NCBI GenBank assembly: GCA_018713425.1
Contig: DVOT01000049.1
Coordinates: 1-11,866 of the forward strand
DNA from: Alectryocaccomicrobium faecavium
Lineage (GTDB): Bacteria; Bacillota; Clostridia; Christensenellales; Aristaeellaceae
Direction of reading: 5' to 3'
DNA length: 11,866 nt
How positions within the stretch are numbered: position 1 is the stretch's first letter; each line of letters starts with the position of its first letter. The notes beneath the pieces are model-generated. The model worked only from the letters and a program-made list of their open reading frames with translations. It did no database searches and was not told the origin of the DNA. A program made the translations under genes and the position numbers. Positions 1 through 5,978 of the stretch are shown here, piece by piece.

Positions 1-1
1 G

Positions 2-361
2 CTCAACTTCGGCCACACCATTGGCCACGCCATCGAGCGCGCCTCGAATTTCCTGATTTCGCACGGCCGGGCGGTGGCCATCGGCATGGCCTTGGTCGCG
101 CGCGCCTCGGCCAAAATGGGCTGGTGCAGCGCGGACACGGCCAACGCCATTGTGGACGCGCTGCGGGCCAACCACCTGCCAACCGCCTGCTCATACGAGG
201 CGGAAGAACTGGCGGAGCACGCCCTGCACGACAAGAAGCGCCGGGGCGATTCCCTCACGTTGGTCACGGCGCCGCGCATCGGCGCGTACGAGTTGCGCGC
301 CCTGCCGGTGGCCCAATTGGCGGATTTCATCCGGATGGGAGATGAGCGCGCGTGGACGTAA
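2..361 (+). CDS. aroB: 3-dehydroquinate synthase, C-terminal part (5' end outside window)
   Basis: This is the last 119 codons of 3-dehydroquinate synthase, which converts DAHP to 3-dehydroquinate in the cytoplasm, using NAD and a divalent metal (second shikimate step). The reading frame is open from base 2, and the visible protein starts inside the family hallmark FGHTIGHAIE, followed by ISHGRAVAIGM; these segments carry the two metal-binding histidines of the family. The usual glutamate after HG (HGEAV) is arginine here. The tail, with KKR around residue 79 and the LVTAP-IG strand, is typical of the C-terminal helical domain. The gene ends with TAA at 359-361, overlapping the aroA start by 10 bases, so the two are probably translationally coupled. 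The N-terminal NAD-binding half lies before the window; nothing suggests the gene itself is broken. Confidence 0.95.
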   Translation, partial: LNFGHTIGHAIERASNFLISHGRAVAIGMALVARASAKMGWCSADTANAIVDALRANHLPTACSYEAEELAEHALHDKKRRGDSLTLVTAPRIGAYELRALPVAQLADFIRMGDERAWT

Positions 362-1494
362 AGGTCTATCCCTCCCGCCTGGCGGGCGAGATCCGCGCGG
401 TGGATTCCAAGTCCGCCGCGCACCGGGCGATTTTCGCCGCCGCGCTGTGCCAGCGGCCGCCCGAGCTGACGATCCGCGATTCTTCCGACGACATCCGCGC
501 CAGCCTGGGCGCGGCGCGGGCCATCCGCGAGGGGCGCGGCGAAATCGATTGCGCTGAGTGCGGCGCGACGCTGCGCTTCGCCCTGCCCGTGGCCGCGGCC
601 CTGGGGCGGACGGCGCGCTTTACGGGGCGGGGACGGCTGCCCGAGCGCCCCATTGCGCCCCTGGTGCGCGCGCTGGCGGCGCACGGCTGCGCGTTTTCCG
701 CGGAGCGCCTGCCCCTGGAACTGAGTGGCCAACTCGCGAGCGGCGTCTTTGAACTGCCGGGCAACATTTCCAGCCAGTTCGTCTCCGGGCTGCTGCTGGC
801 CCTGCCCGCGCTGCCGGGCGGGGGCGAAATCCGCCTCACCTCGCCGCTGGAATCGGCGGGCTATGTGGATCTCACGCGCGCTGTGCTGGCGGATTTCGGC
901 ATCGCCGTGGAGGAGACGAGCGCGGGCTACCGGGTGCCCGGCGGGCAAACGTTCGCCCCGCCGCCAACCTACGCGCCGGAGGGCGATTGGTCCAGCGCCG
1001 CCTTCTTTCTGGCCGCCAACGCGCTGGGCGGCAGCGTGCGCGTGACCGGGCTGCGGCAGGACTCCCTTCAGCCCGACCGGCAAATCGCCGCGCTGATGGC
1101 CTCGCTCGCGGATTTGGACGCTGCCAAAGCGCCGGACCTTGCGCCCATCATGGCGGTGGTGTACGCGGCCACGCCGGGGCATTGGCGCATTCGAAACGGC
1201 GCGCGCCTGCGCGCCAAGGAGAGCGACCGGCTCACCGCGCTGGCCGCCTGCCTCAAGGAAATCGGCGCGGACGCGCGCGTGGAAGGCGACGAGATGGCGA
1301 TTCGCGGCCAGGCCCGCCTGCCCGGCGGCACGGCGGACGCGCGCGGCGACCACCGGCTGGCCATGGCGCTGGCCATCGCGGCCTGCGCGGCGGAAAATCC
1401 CATCACCATCCTGGGCGCGCAGGCGGTGAACAAATCGTACCCCGGGTTCTTTGACGATTACCGGCGATTGGGAGGGAAAGCGGATGTCCTCTAG
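352..1494 (+). CDS. aroA: 3-phosphoshikimate 1-carboxyvinyltransferase (EPSP synthase)
   Basis: The enzyme joins shikimate-3-phosphate and phosphoenolpyruvate to make EPSP, the sixth shikimate step. The 380-residue product shows the expected landmarks: substrate-binding K20-S21 and R25 (VDSKSAAHR), the PEP loop ECGATLR (69-75), RLPERP (95-100, R99), the S140-S141-Q142 triad (GNISSQF), EGDWSS (210-215), catalytic D262 (PDLAPI), KESDRL (289-294), GDHR (332-335) and K361 (NKSYPGFF). It is about 40 residues shorter than enterobacterial AroA, but no core motif is missing. The start is GTG at 352; GGGAG at 337-341 gives a 10-base spacing, and no nearby in-frame ATG fits. The 3' end overlaps aroC by 11 bases. 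The PEP loop has A72 and F76 where the E. coli enzyme has T97 and P101; glyphosate response cannot be read from this alone. Confidence 0.97.
   Translation: MDVKVYPSRLAGEIRAVDSKSAAHRAIFAAALCQRPPELTIRDSSDDIRASLGAARAIREGRGEIDCAECGATLRFALPVAAALGRTARFTGRGRLPERPIAPLVRALAAHGCAFSAERLPLELSGQLASGVFELPGNISSQFVSGLLLALPALPGGGEIRLTSPLESAGYVDLTRAVLADFGIAVEETSAGYRVPGGQTFAPPPTYAPEGDWSSAAFFLAANALGGSVRVTGLRQDSLQPDRQIAALMASLADLDAAKAPDLAPIMAVVYAATPGHWRIRNGARLRAKESDRLTALAACLKEIGADARVEGDEMAIRGQARLPGGTADARGDHRLAMALAIAACAAENPITILGAQAVNKSYPGFFDDYRRLGGKADVL
1471..1475 (+). promoter_or_regulatory. Ribosome binding site that sets the aroC start
   Basis: GGAGG lies 8 bases before the ATG at 1484, inside the end of aroA. 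It favours 1484 over a TTG in the same frame at 1451, which would add 11 residues upstream of the conserved N-terminus. Confidence 0.85.
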
Positions 1495-2548
1495 CTATGG
1501 CAACCACTTGCGCGTATCGATCTTTGGCCAATCGCATTCGGAGGCGATTGGCGCGGTGGTGGACGGCCTGCCCGCCGGGGAAGCCATCGATCTGGAGGAA
1601 GTGCGGCGCTTCATGCGGCGCCGCGCGCCCGGGCAAAACGCCCATTCCACCGCCCGCAAGGAGGCGGACGAGCCGCGTGTGGTCAGCGGCCTGGCGGGCG
1701 GCTTCACCTGCGGCGCGCCGCTGTGCGCGCTGATCGAGAACACCAACGCGCGCTCCGGCGATTACGACAGCCTGAAAAACCGGCCGCGGCCCTCGCACGC
1801 GGATTACACGGCCTTTGTGAAATACCAGGGCTTTGCGGACGCGCGCGGCGGCGGGCACTTTTCCGGCCGGCTCACCGCGCCGCTGTGCTTTGCCGGGGCG
1901 GTGGCTTTGCAAATCCTCGCGCGGCGCGGCGTGACCGTGGGCGCGCGCATCGCGGAAATCGCCGGAGTGTGCGACGGCCCGGCGGAGGAAGAGGCCCGGT
2001 TCCTCTCCGCGCGCGAAAAGGAGTTTCCTGTGGCGGACGACGCCAGAGGCGCGCAAATGCGCGAGGCCATCGCGGCGGCCAAGCGCGAGGGCGATTCCGT
2101 GGGCGGCGTGGTGGAAGCGCGCGCTTACGGCCTGCCCGCCGGGCTGGGCGAGCCCATGTTCGGCGGCATGGAGAACGAGTTGGCGCACTGGCTGTTTGCC
2201 ATCCCCGCCGTGCGCGGCGTGGAATTCGGCGCGGGCTTCGCGGCGGCGCGCATGCGCGGCAGCGAGCACAACGACCCCTTCTATTTCGATGAAGAAGGCC
2301 GCGTGCGCACCCGCGCCAACCGGCACGGCGGCGTGCTGGGCGGCATCACCAGCGGCATGCCGCTACTCGTGCGCGCGGCCTTCAAGCCCACGCCCTCCAT
2401 CGCCCGCGAGCAGGAAACCGTGAATTTGCAAACGGGCCAGGCCGAAACGCTGGTGGTGGGCGGGCGGCACGATCCCTGCATCGTGCCCCGCGCCGTGCCC
2501 TGCGTGGAGGCGGCCGTGGCCCTGGCGATTCTGGACGCCATGCTGTAA
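1484..2548 (+). CDS. aroC: Chorismate synthase
   Basis: Chorismate synthase removes phosphate from EPSP to give chorismate and needs reduced FMN. The 354-residue protein begins GNHLRVSIFGQSHS; H18 and H105 (PRPSHADY) match the two conserved active-site histidines, and R318-H319-D320-P321 matches the C-terminal RHDP signature with the conserved aspartate. RGGGHFSGR (121-129) and NRHGGVLGGITSG (279-291) are family FMN/substrate loops. In the first signature the common GESHG reads GQSHS, and RGGGRSS reads RGGGHFS; I recall both from clostridial homologues, so they look like lineage variants, not damage. No flavin reductase domain is attached, so FMNH2 must come from elsewhere. The gene overlaps aroA by 11 bases and is followed by a 44-base gap without a terminator before pheA. 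Confidence 0.98.
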   Translation: MSSSYGNHLRVSIFGQSHSEAIGAVVDGLPAGEAIDLEEVRRFMRRRAPGQNAHSTARKEADEPRVVSGLAGGFTCGAPLCALIENTNARSGDYDSLKNRPRPSHADYTAFVKYQGFADARGGGHFSGRLTAPLCFAGAVALQILARRGVTVGARIAEIAGVCDGPAEEEARFLSAREKEFPVADDARGAQMREAIAAAKREGDSVGGVVEARAYGLPAGLGEPMFGGMENELAHWLFAIPAVRGVEFGAGFAAARMRGSEHNDPFYFDEEGRVRTRANRHGGVLGGITSGMPLLVRAAFKPTPSIAREQETVNLQTGQAETLVVGGRHDPCIVPRAVPCVEAAVALAILDAML

Positions 2549-2592
2549 CGTTTGATCGAGAAATTGCGACCGCTAAGGAAGGAGAAGCCCCT

Positions 2593-3726
2593 ATGGAACT
2601 GAAGGATTACCGCGCGAAGATCGACGAGATCGACGCGCAAATCGCCCATTTGTTCGCCGAACGCATGCAGGCCGCGGAGGCCATCGCGGATTACAAGGCG
2701 CAAAATCACCTGCCCATCTACCATCCGGCGCGCGAGCGCGAAGTGCTCCTGAGCGCCTCGCAGGCCGCCGCGCCCTATTCGCGCGAGGCGCGCGTGGTGT
2801 TCGGCGCCATGATGGATGTGAGCCGTTCGCGCCAGGCGGCCAGGCTGGCGGGCGAATCGCCGCTCACGCAAGCGATTTCCCGCGCCGTCGCCGAAACGCC
2901 CGCCACCTTCCCGCAAAACGCCACGGTCGCCTGCCAGGGCATCGAGGGCGCGTACAGCCACCAGGCGGCGAACCGCCTGTTCGCGCTGCCGCAGATTCTG
3001 TTCTTCCAGCGGTTCGACGGCGTGTTCCAGGCCGTGGAAAAGGGCCTGTGCCGCTATGGCGTGCTGCCGATTGAAAACAGCTCCGCCGGTTCGGTCACCG
3101 AGGTGTACGACCTGATGAAGGGCCGCGATTTCTCCATCGTGCGCGGCACGCGGCTGCACATCGTGCACGCGCTGCTCACGCGCGGCGCGAAGCTCGGGCA
3201 GATCCGCGAAGTCATTTCCCACGAGCAGGCCGTGCGCCAGTGCGCGCCCTTCCTGAAGGCGCATCCGGAGATCCGCGTCACCCTGTGCGCGAACACCGCC
3301 GTGGCCGCGCAAACCGTGGCCAACAGCGGCCGCGACGACCTGGCCGCCATCGCTTCCCCCGCCTGCGCGGAGCTCTACGGGCTGACCGCATTGCCGGATT
3401 CCATCCAGGCCAGCGACAACAACCACACCCGCTTCATCGTGATCTCCAAAAAGCCGGAAATCTATCCCGGCGCGAACCGCATCAGCCTGATGCTCACGCT
3501 GCCGCACGTGGCCGGTTCGCTCTATCGCATGATCGCGCGCTTCTCCGCGCTGGAAATGAACCTGCTCAAAATCGAAAGCCGCCCCATCCCGGGCCGGGAT
3601 TTCGAGTTCATGTTCTATTTTGATGTGGAGGCCTCCTGCGCCAATCCCGAAGTGCTTTCCCTGCTGGCGGAACTGGAGAGCACGGTGAGCCAGTTTGCCT
3701 TCCTGGGCAATTACGCGGAAGTATAA
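2593..3726 (+). CDS. pheA: Bifunctional chorismate mutase / prephenate dehydratase (P-protein)
   Basis: The protein converts chorismate to prephenate and then to phenylpyruvate, committing the pathway to phenylalanine. Three parts are visible in 377 residues. Residues 1-85 are an AroQ-type chorismate mutase with R7, R24, K35, R47, E48 and Q81 in the usual active-site places. Residues about 110-285 are prephenate dehydratase, with GIEGAYSHQAA, PIENSSAGSV (159-168) and the catalytic NNHTRF motif (T279, R280). Residues about 296-372 are an ACT domain carrying a GAL-like turn (HVAGSL, 305-310) and ESRP (328-331), the motif tied to allosteric inhibition by phenylalanine. Feedback control by phenylalanine is therefore likely. 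AAGGAAGGAG at 2575-2584 lies 8 bases before the ATG. The gene sits mid-operon, 4 bases before aroE-aroK. Confidence 0.97.
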   Translation: MELKDYRAKIDEIDAQIAHLFAERMQAAEAIADYKAQNHLPIYHPAREREVLLSASQAAAPYSREARVVFGAMMDVSRSRQAARLAGESPLTQAISRAVAETPATFPQNATVACQGIEGAYSHQAANRLFALPQILFFQRFDGVFQAVEKGLCRYGVLPIENSSAGSVTEVYDLMKGRDFSIVRGTRLHIVHALLTRGAKLGQIREVISHEQAVRQCAPFLKAHPEIRVTLCANTAVAAQTVANSGRDDLAAIASPACAELYGLTALPDSIQASDNNHTRFIVISKKPEIYPGANRISLMLTLPHVAGSLYRMIARFSALEMNLLKIESRPIPGRDFEFMFYFDVEASCANPEVLSLLAELESTVSQFAFLGNYAEV

Positions 3727-3730
3727 GGGT

Positions 3731-4960
3731 ATGAAGTACGGATTGATTGGCGAAAAGCTCGGGCACAGCTATTCCTGCCAGGTGCACCGGGCGCTGGGCA
3801 ACCCGGATTACGTGCTGAAAGAAATCGCGCCGGACGCGCTGGGCGATTTCCTGCGCGCGCGCGATTTCGCCGGGCTGAATGTGACCATCCCCTATAAGCA
3901 GGCCGTGATTCCCTATGTGGACGCGCTCACGGACACCGCGCGCGAGGTGGGCGCGGTGAACACGCTGTATTTCGACGCGTCCGGCGCGCTCTGGGGCGAC
4001 AACACGGACGTTTACGGCTTTTGTACCATGCTGGAAGGCATCGATGTGCGGGGCAAAAAGGCGCTGGTGCTCGGCTCCGGCGGCACCAGCCACACCGCCT
4101 GCTACGCGCTGCGCGCCCTGGGCGCGGGCGACTGCATCGTGGTTTCGCGCAGGGGCGCGGTGAATTATGAAAACGTGTATTCCCTGCACGCGGACGCCGA
4201 GGTGATCGTGAACGCCACGCCCGTGGGCATGTTCCCCAACAACGGCGCGCGGCCCATCGACATCCGGCGCTTTCCGCGCCTGTGCGCCGTGGCGGACGTG
4301 ATCTACAATCCCGCGCGCACCGCGCTCTTGCAGGACGCGGACGCTTTGGGCATCCCCCGCGCGGGCGGGCTGAGCATGCTGGTGGCGCAGGCCGCGCGCA
4401 GCGTGGAGCGGTTCTCGGGCCGCGCGCTGGGCGAGGAAGCGTGGCGGGGCGCGCTTCGCCAGGTGGCGGCGAGCCTGCGCGGCGTGGCGCTCGTAGGCAT
4501 GCCCGGCTGCGGCAAGAGCACCATCGCCCAGGCCGTGGCGCAGGAATTGGGGCGCGCCTGCGTGGATTTGGACGCGGAAATTGAGCGCGAGGCGGGAAAA
4601 AGCATCCCGGAGATCTTCGCGCAGGACGGCGAGGAAGCCTTCCGCGCGGCGGAAACGCGCGCGGCCAGGCAATTCTCCCGGGAAAACGCGGTGCTGGCCA
4701 CGGGCGGCGGCTGCGTGCTGCGCGCAGAAAACGCGCAGGCGCTGCGCGCGAATAGCCTGGTGGTTTGGCTCAAGCGGGCAATCGACCAGCTTCCCCGCGA
4801 GGGACGGCCGCTTTCCGTGGGCAACCTCTATGAAATGGAGCAAAAGCGCGCGCCGTATTACCTTGCGGCCAGCGATGTGCAAATCGAAAACCAAGGAAGC
4901 GTGGAGGAGGTCGCGGCGGCGGTGGTCGCCGCCCTCCGGGAAGGAGCGGTGCATCTATGA
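3731..4960 (+). CDS. aroE-aroK: Shikimate dehydrogenase-shikimate kinase fusion
   Basis: One 409-residue chain carries two consecutive pathway activities. Residues 1-245 are shikimate dehydrogenase (NADPH reduction of 3-dehydroshikimate): GHSYS (11-15), catalytic K56 (NVTIPYK), N77 (GAVNTL), D93 (GDNTD), the GSGGTSHTA nucleotide loop (115-123), VVSRR after the second strand as expected for NADP, and Q230 (GLSMLVAQ). Residues about 251-409 are shikimate kinase: Walker A GMPGCGKST (256-264), D279/D281 (DLDAEIE), R305, GGG at 325-327 and the lid arginines R356/R359 (REGRPLS). All key residues of both halves are present, and the linker is short (about 231-250). The ATG at 3731 is chosen because the conserved AroE N-terminus starts there; the ribosome site is weak (CGGAAG at 3716-3721). 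The start lies 4 bases after pheA, and the stop overlaps aroQ as ATGA. Confidence 0.96.
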   Translation: MKYGLIGEKLGHSYSCQVHRALGNPDYVLKEIAPDALGDFLRARDFAGLNVTIPYKQAVIPYVDALTDTAREVGAVNTLYFDASGALWGDNTDVYGFCTMLEGIDVRGKKALVLGSGGTSHTACYALRALGAGDCIVVSRRGAVNYENVYSLHADAEVIVNATPVGMFPNNGARPIDIRRFPRLCAVADVIYNPARTALLQDADALGIPRAGGLSMLVAQAARSVERFSGRALGEEAWRGALRQVAASLRGVALVGMPGCGKSTIAQAVAQELGRACVDLDAEIEREAGKSIPEIFAQDGEEAFRAAETRAARQFSRENAVLATGGGCVLRAENAQALRANSLVVWLKRAIDQLPREGRPLSVGNLYEMEQKRAPYYLAASDVQIENQGSVEEVAAAVVAALREGAVHL

Positions 4961-5394
4961 AAATTTTGGTGCTCAATGGGCCGAATCTCAATTTGCTGGG
5001 CGTGCGGGAGCCGGGCATTTATGGCACGGAAAACTACGCGGCGCTGGTCGCGCGCGTAAAAAGCGCCGCTGCGCGGCTGGGCGTGGAAGTGGAAATCCGC
5101 CAATCCAACCACGAAGGCGCGTTGGTGGACTGGATCCAGGAAGCGCGCGGCGCGTTTGATGGCATCGTCATCAACCCGGCGGCCTACACGCACACCAGCG
5201 TGGCGATTCTCGACGCGCTCAAGGCCGTTGCTCTTCCGGCGGTGGAGGTGCACATTTCCGATGTGAAGGAGCGGGAACCGTTCCGCCAGATCTCCTACGC
5301 GGGCATGGCCTGCGAAAAGACCATCATGGGCAAAGGCCTGGCGGGATACGAAGAAGCGCTGGAATATCTCGCAAACCGGCTGGCAAACGCTTAA
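4957..5394 (+). CDS. aroQ: Type II 3-dehydroquinate dehydratase
   Basis: This enzyme dehydrates 3-dehydroquinate to 3-dehydroshikimate, the third pathway step, and the type II family usually forms dodecamers. The 145-residue protein has the standard length and motifs: NGPNLNLLG (7-15), R17 and catalytic Y22 (REPGIYG), SNHEG (50-54), N73 and H79 (INPAAYTHTS), catalytic H99 in VEVHIS (96-101) and R110. AAGGAG at 4941-4946 lies 10 bases before the ATG, which overlaps the aroE-aroK stop in an ATGA arrangement. It is the last gene of the operon; a terminator-like hairpin begins 20 bases after its stop. The name aroQ follows the type II enzyme and is unrelated to the AroQ-fold chorismate mutase part of PheA. 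Confidence 0.97.
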   Translation: MKILVLNGPNLNLLGVREPGIYGTENYAALVARVKSAAARLGVEVEIRQSNHEGALVDWIQEARGAFDGIVINPAAYTHTSVAILDALKAVALPAVEVHISDVKEREPFRQISYAGMACEKTIMGKGLAGYEEALEYLANRLANA

Positions 5395-5414
5395 AGCCTC
5401 AAATGCGGCAATCC

Positions 5415-5453
5415 GGGGCTGTGAAAAAACTTTTATTGTTCTTACACAGCCTC
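5415..5453 (+). terminator. Terminator-like palindrome after aroQ (copy 1 of a repeat)
   Basis: The left arm GGGGCTGTGAAAAAAC (5415-5430) faces GTTCTTACACAGCCTC (5438-5453) across a 7-base T-rich loop; 13 of 16 positions are Watson-Crick pairs and one more is a G-U wobble. It begins 20 bases after the aroQ stop, so it probably ends or protects the aro operon transcript. No clean T-run follows the stem, so it is not a textbook intrinsic terminator. The same palindrome recurs at 5902-5938 and 9665-9703. Confidence 0.6.
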
Positions 5454-5765
5454 AGACTGTCAAAAACCCCAAGGGAGAGCGCGAGAGGGACGGAGCTTCG
5501 CCGCCGCCAGTGGCGGAAACAGGCGAAGCGGAAGTCCAATGAGGGCGAAAGAGGCGGCGCAGCCGGTGGCTGCAATAGCCGCCGATGAGCCCAGTGAAGC
5601 AGGGAGCACCGCGAGTGAGCTTGCGAACGATGCGGAGCGACCATGCTGAACTGAGAGGTAGGAGTCTTGCAAGCGGTAGCGCAGCAAGGCGACTATTGCG
5701 AATTGTGGAACCGAAGCCCTTTCGTGCTTTAATCGTCCCCGGCGGCGTGTACGGCGGGGACGGGG

Positions 5766-5808
5766 CGATTTTTGCGTCGGAAAATCCCATTTTCCAGAGC
5801 AAAAATCG
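5766..5808. repeat. Two-tier hairpin (10 bp + 7 bp)
   Basis: CGATTTTTGC (5766-5775) pairs perfectly with GCAAAAATCG (5799-5808). Inside it, GGAAAAT (5779-5785) pairs with ATTTTCC (5789-5795) around a CCC loop, with a symmetric GTC/AGA internal loop between the two stems. Its dimensions match the neighbouring hairpin at 5817-5859. Confidence 0.75.
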
Positions 5809-5816
5809 TTTCCTTA

Positions 5817-5859
5817 CAGTTTCCGCGCCCGAAAATCCGCAGGATTTTAGCGGAAACTG
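5817..5859. repeat. Two-tier hairpin (10 bp + 7 bp), companion of 5766-5808
   Basis: CAGTTTCCGC (5817-5826) pairs perfectly with GCGGAAACTG (5850-5859). The inner stem AAAATCC (5832-5838) / GGATTTT (5842-5848) closes a GCA loop. The GCGGAAAC octamer in the right arm also occurs at 5513-5520 and 5956-5963. Confidence 0.75.
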
Positions 5860-5901
5860 GTAGGGGTGGCAGTGGCGGGGAAGCTTGCTCCCCCGCCACC
5901 A

Positions 5902-5938
5902 GGGGCTGTGAAAAAACCAAAAGTTTTTTCACAGCCCC
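5902..5938 (-). terminator. Perfect 16-bp palindrome after the AraC gene (copy 2)
   Basis: GGGGCTGTGAAAAAAC (5902-5917) and GTTTTTTCACAGCCCC (5923-5938) are exact inverse complements around a 5-base loop. It starts about 40 bases beyond the AraC-family stop codon on the minus strand, a natural position for ending that operon, but no T-run follows the stem in either direction. Being nearly symmetric it could act on both strands. It is the best-preserved copy of the three in this window. Confidence 0.6.
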
Positions 5939-5978
5939 ATTGTCCCTCTATACTGGCGGAAACAGGTCGAAGAAGTGC

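Larger units (their letters stand above)
5415..5938. repeat. Composite hairpin-rich intergenic element, no credible gene
   Basis: Between aroQ and the AraC gene there are 584 bases without a supportable CDS. Within them lies a row of hairpins: 5415-5453; 5495-5529 (8-bp GCTTCGCC stem over a 5-bp stem); 5553-5583 (12 bp with an AATA bulge); 5598-5647 (interrupted stem with facing GA/GA); 5663-5694; 5734-5762 (CGTCCCCG stem); 5766-5808; 5817-5859; 5872-5899 (9-bp GTGGCGGGG stem); and 5902-5938. Terminator-like palindromes of the same family form both ends. Short ORFs here (for example 75 codons at 5460-5687, minus) have no recognisable domain, and I recall similar peptides as spurious annotations from repeats in gut Clostridia. 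It could be a non-autonomous mobile element, a BIME-like mosaic, or a structured RNA; direction is unknown. Confidence 0.6.

Noticed and set aside
2281..3507. Minus-strand open frame (408 codons) opposite aroC and pheA
   Set aside because: It crosses a gene junction on the other strand and has no recognisable domain; GC-rich shadow.
3608..4954. Long minus-strand open frame (448 codons) opposite aroE-aroK
   Set aside because: It is antisense to a gene with every catalytic motif of two enzymes; the composition (runs of Arg, Ala, His) is what GC-rich antisense frames give.
5460..5687. Short minus-strand open frame (75 codons) in the hairpin element, and its neighbours in other frames
   Set aside because: Its codons fall on stem-loop sequence; several frames are open at once, which GC-rich palindromic DNA produces by chance. 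No ribosome site or domain supports it.
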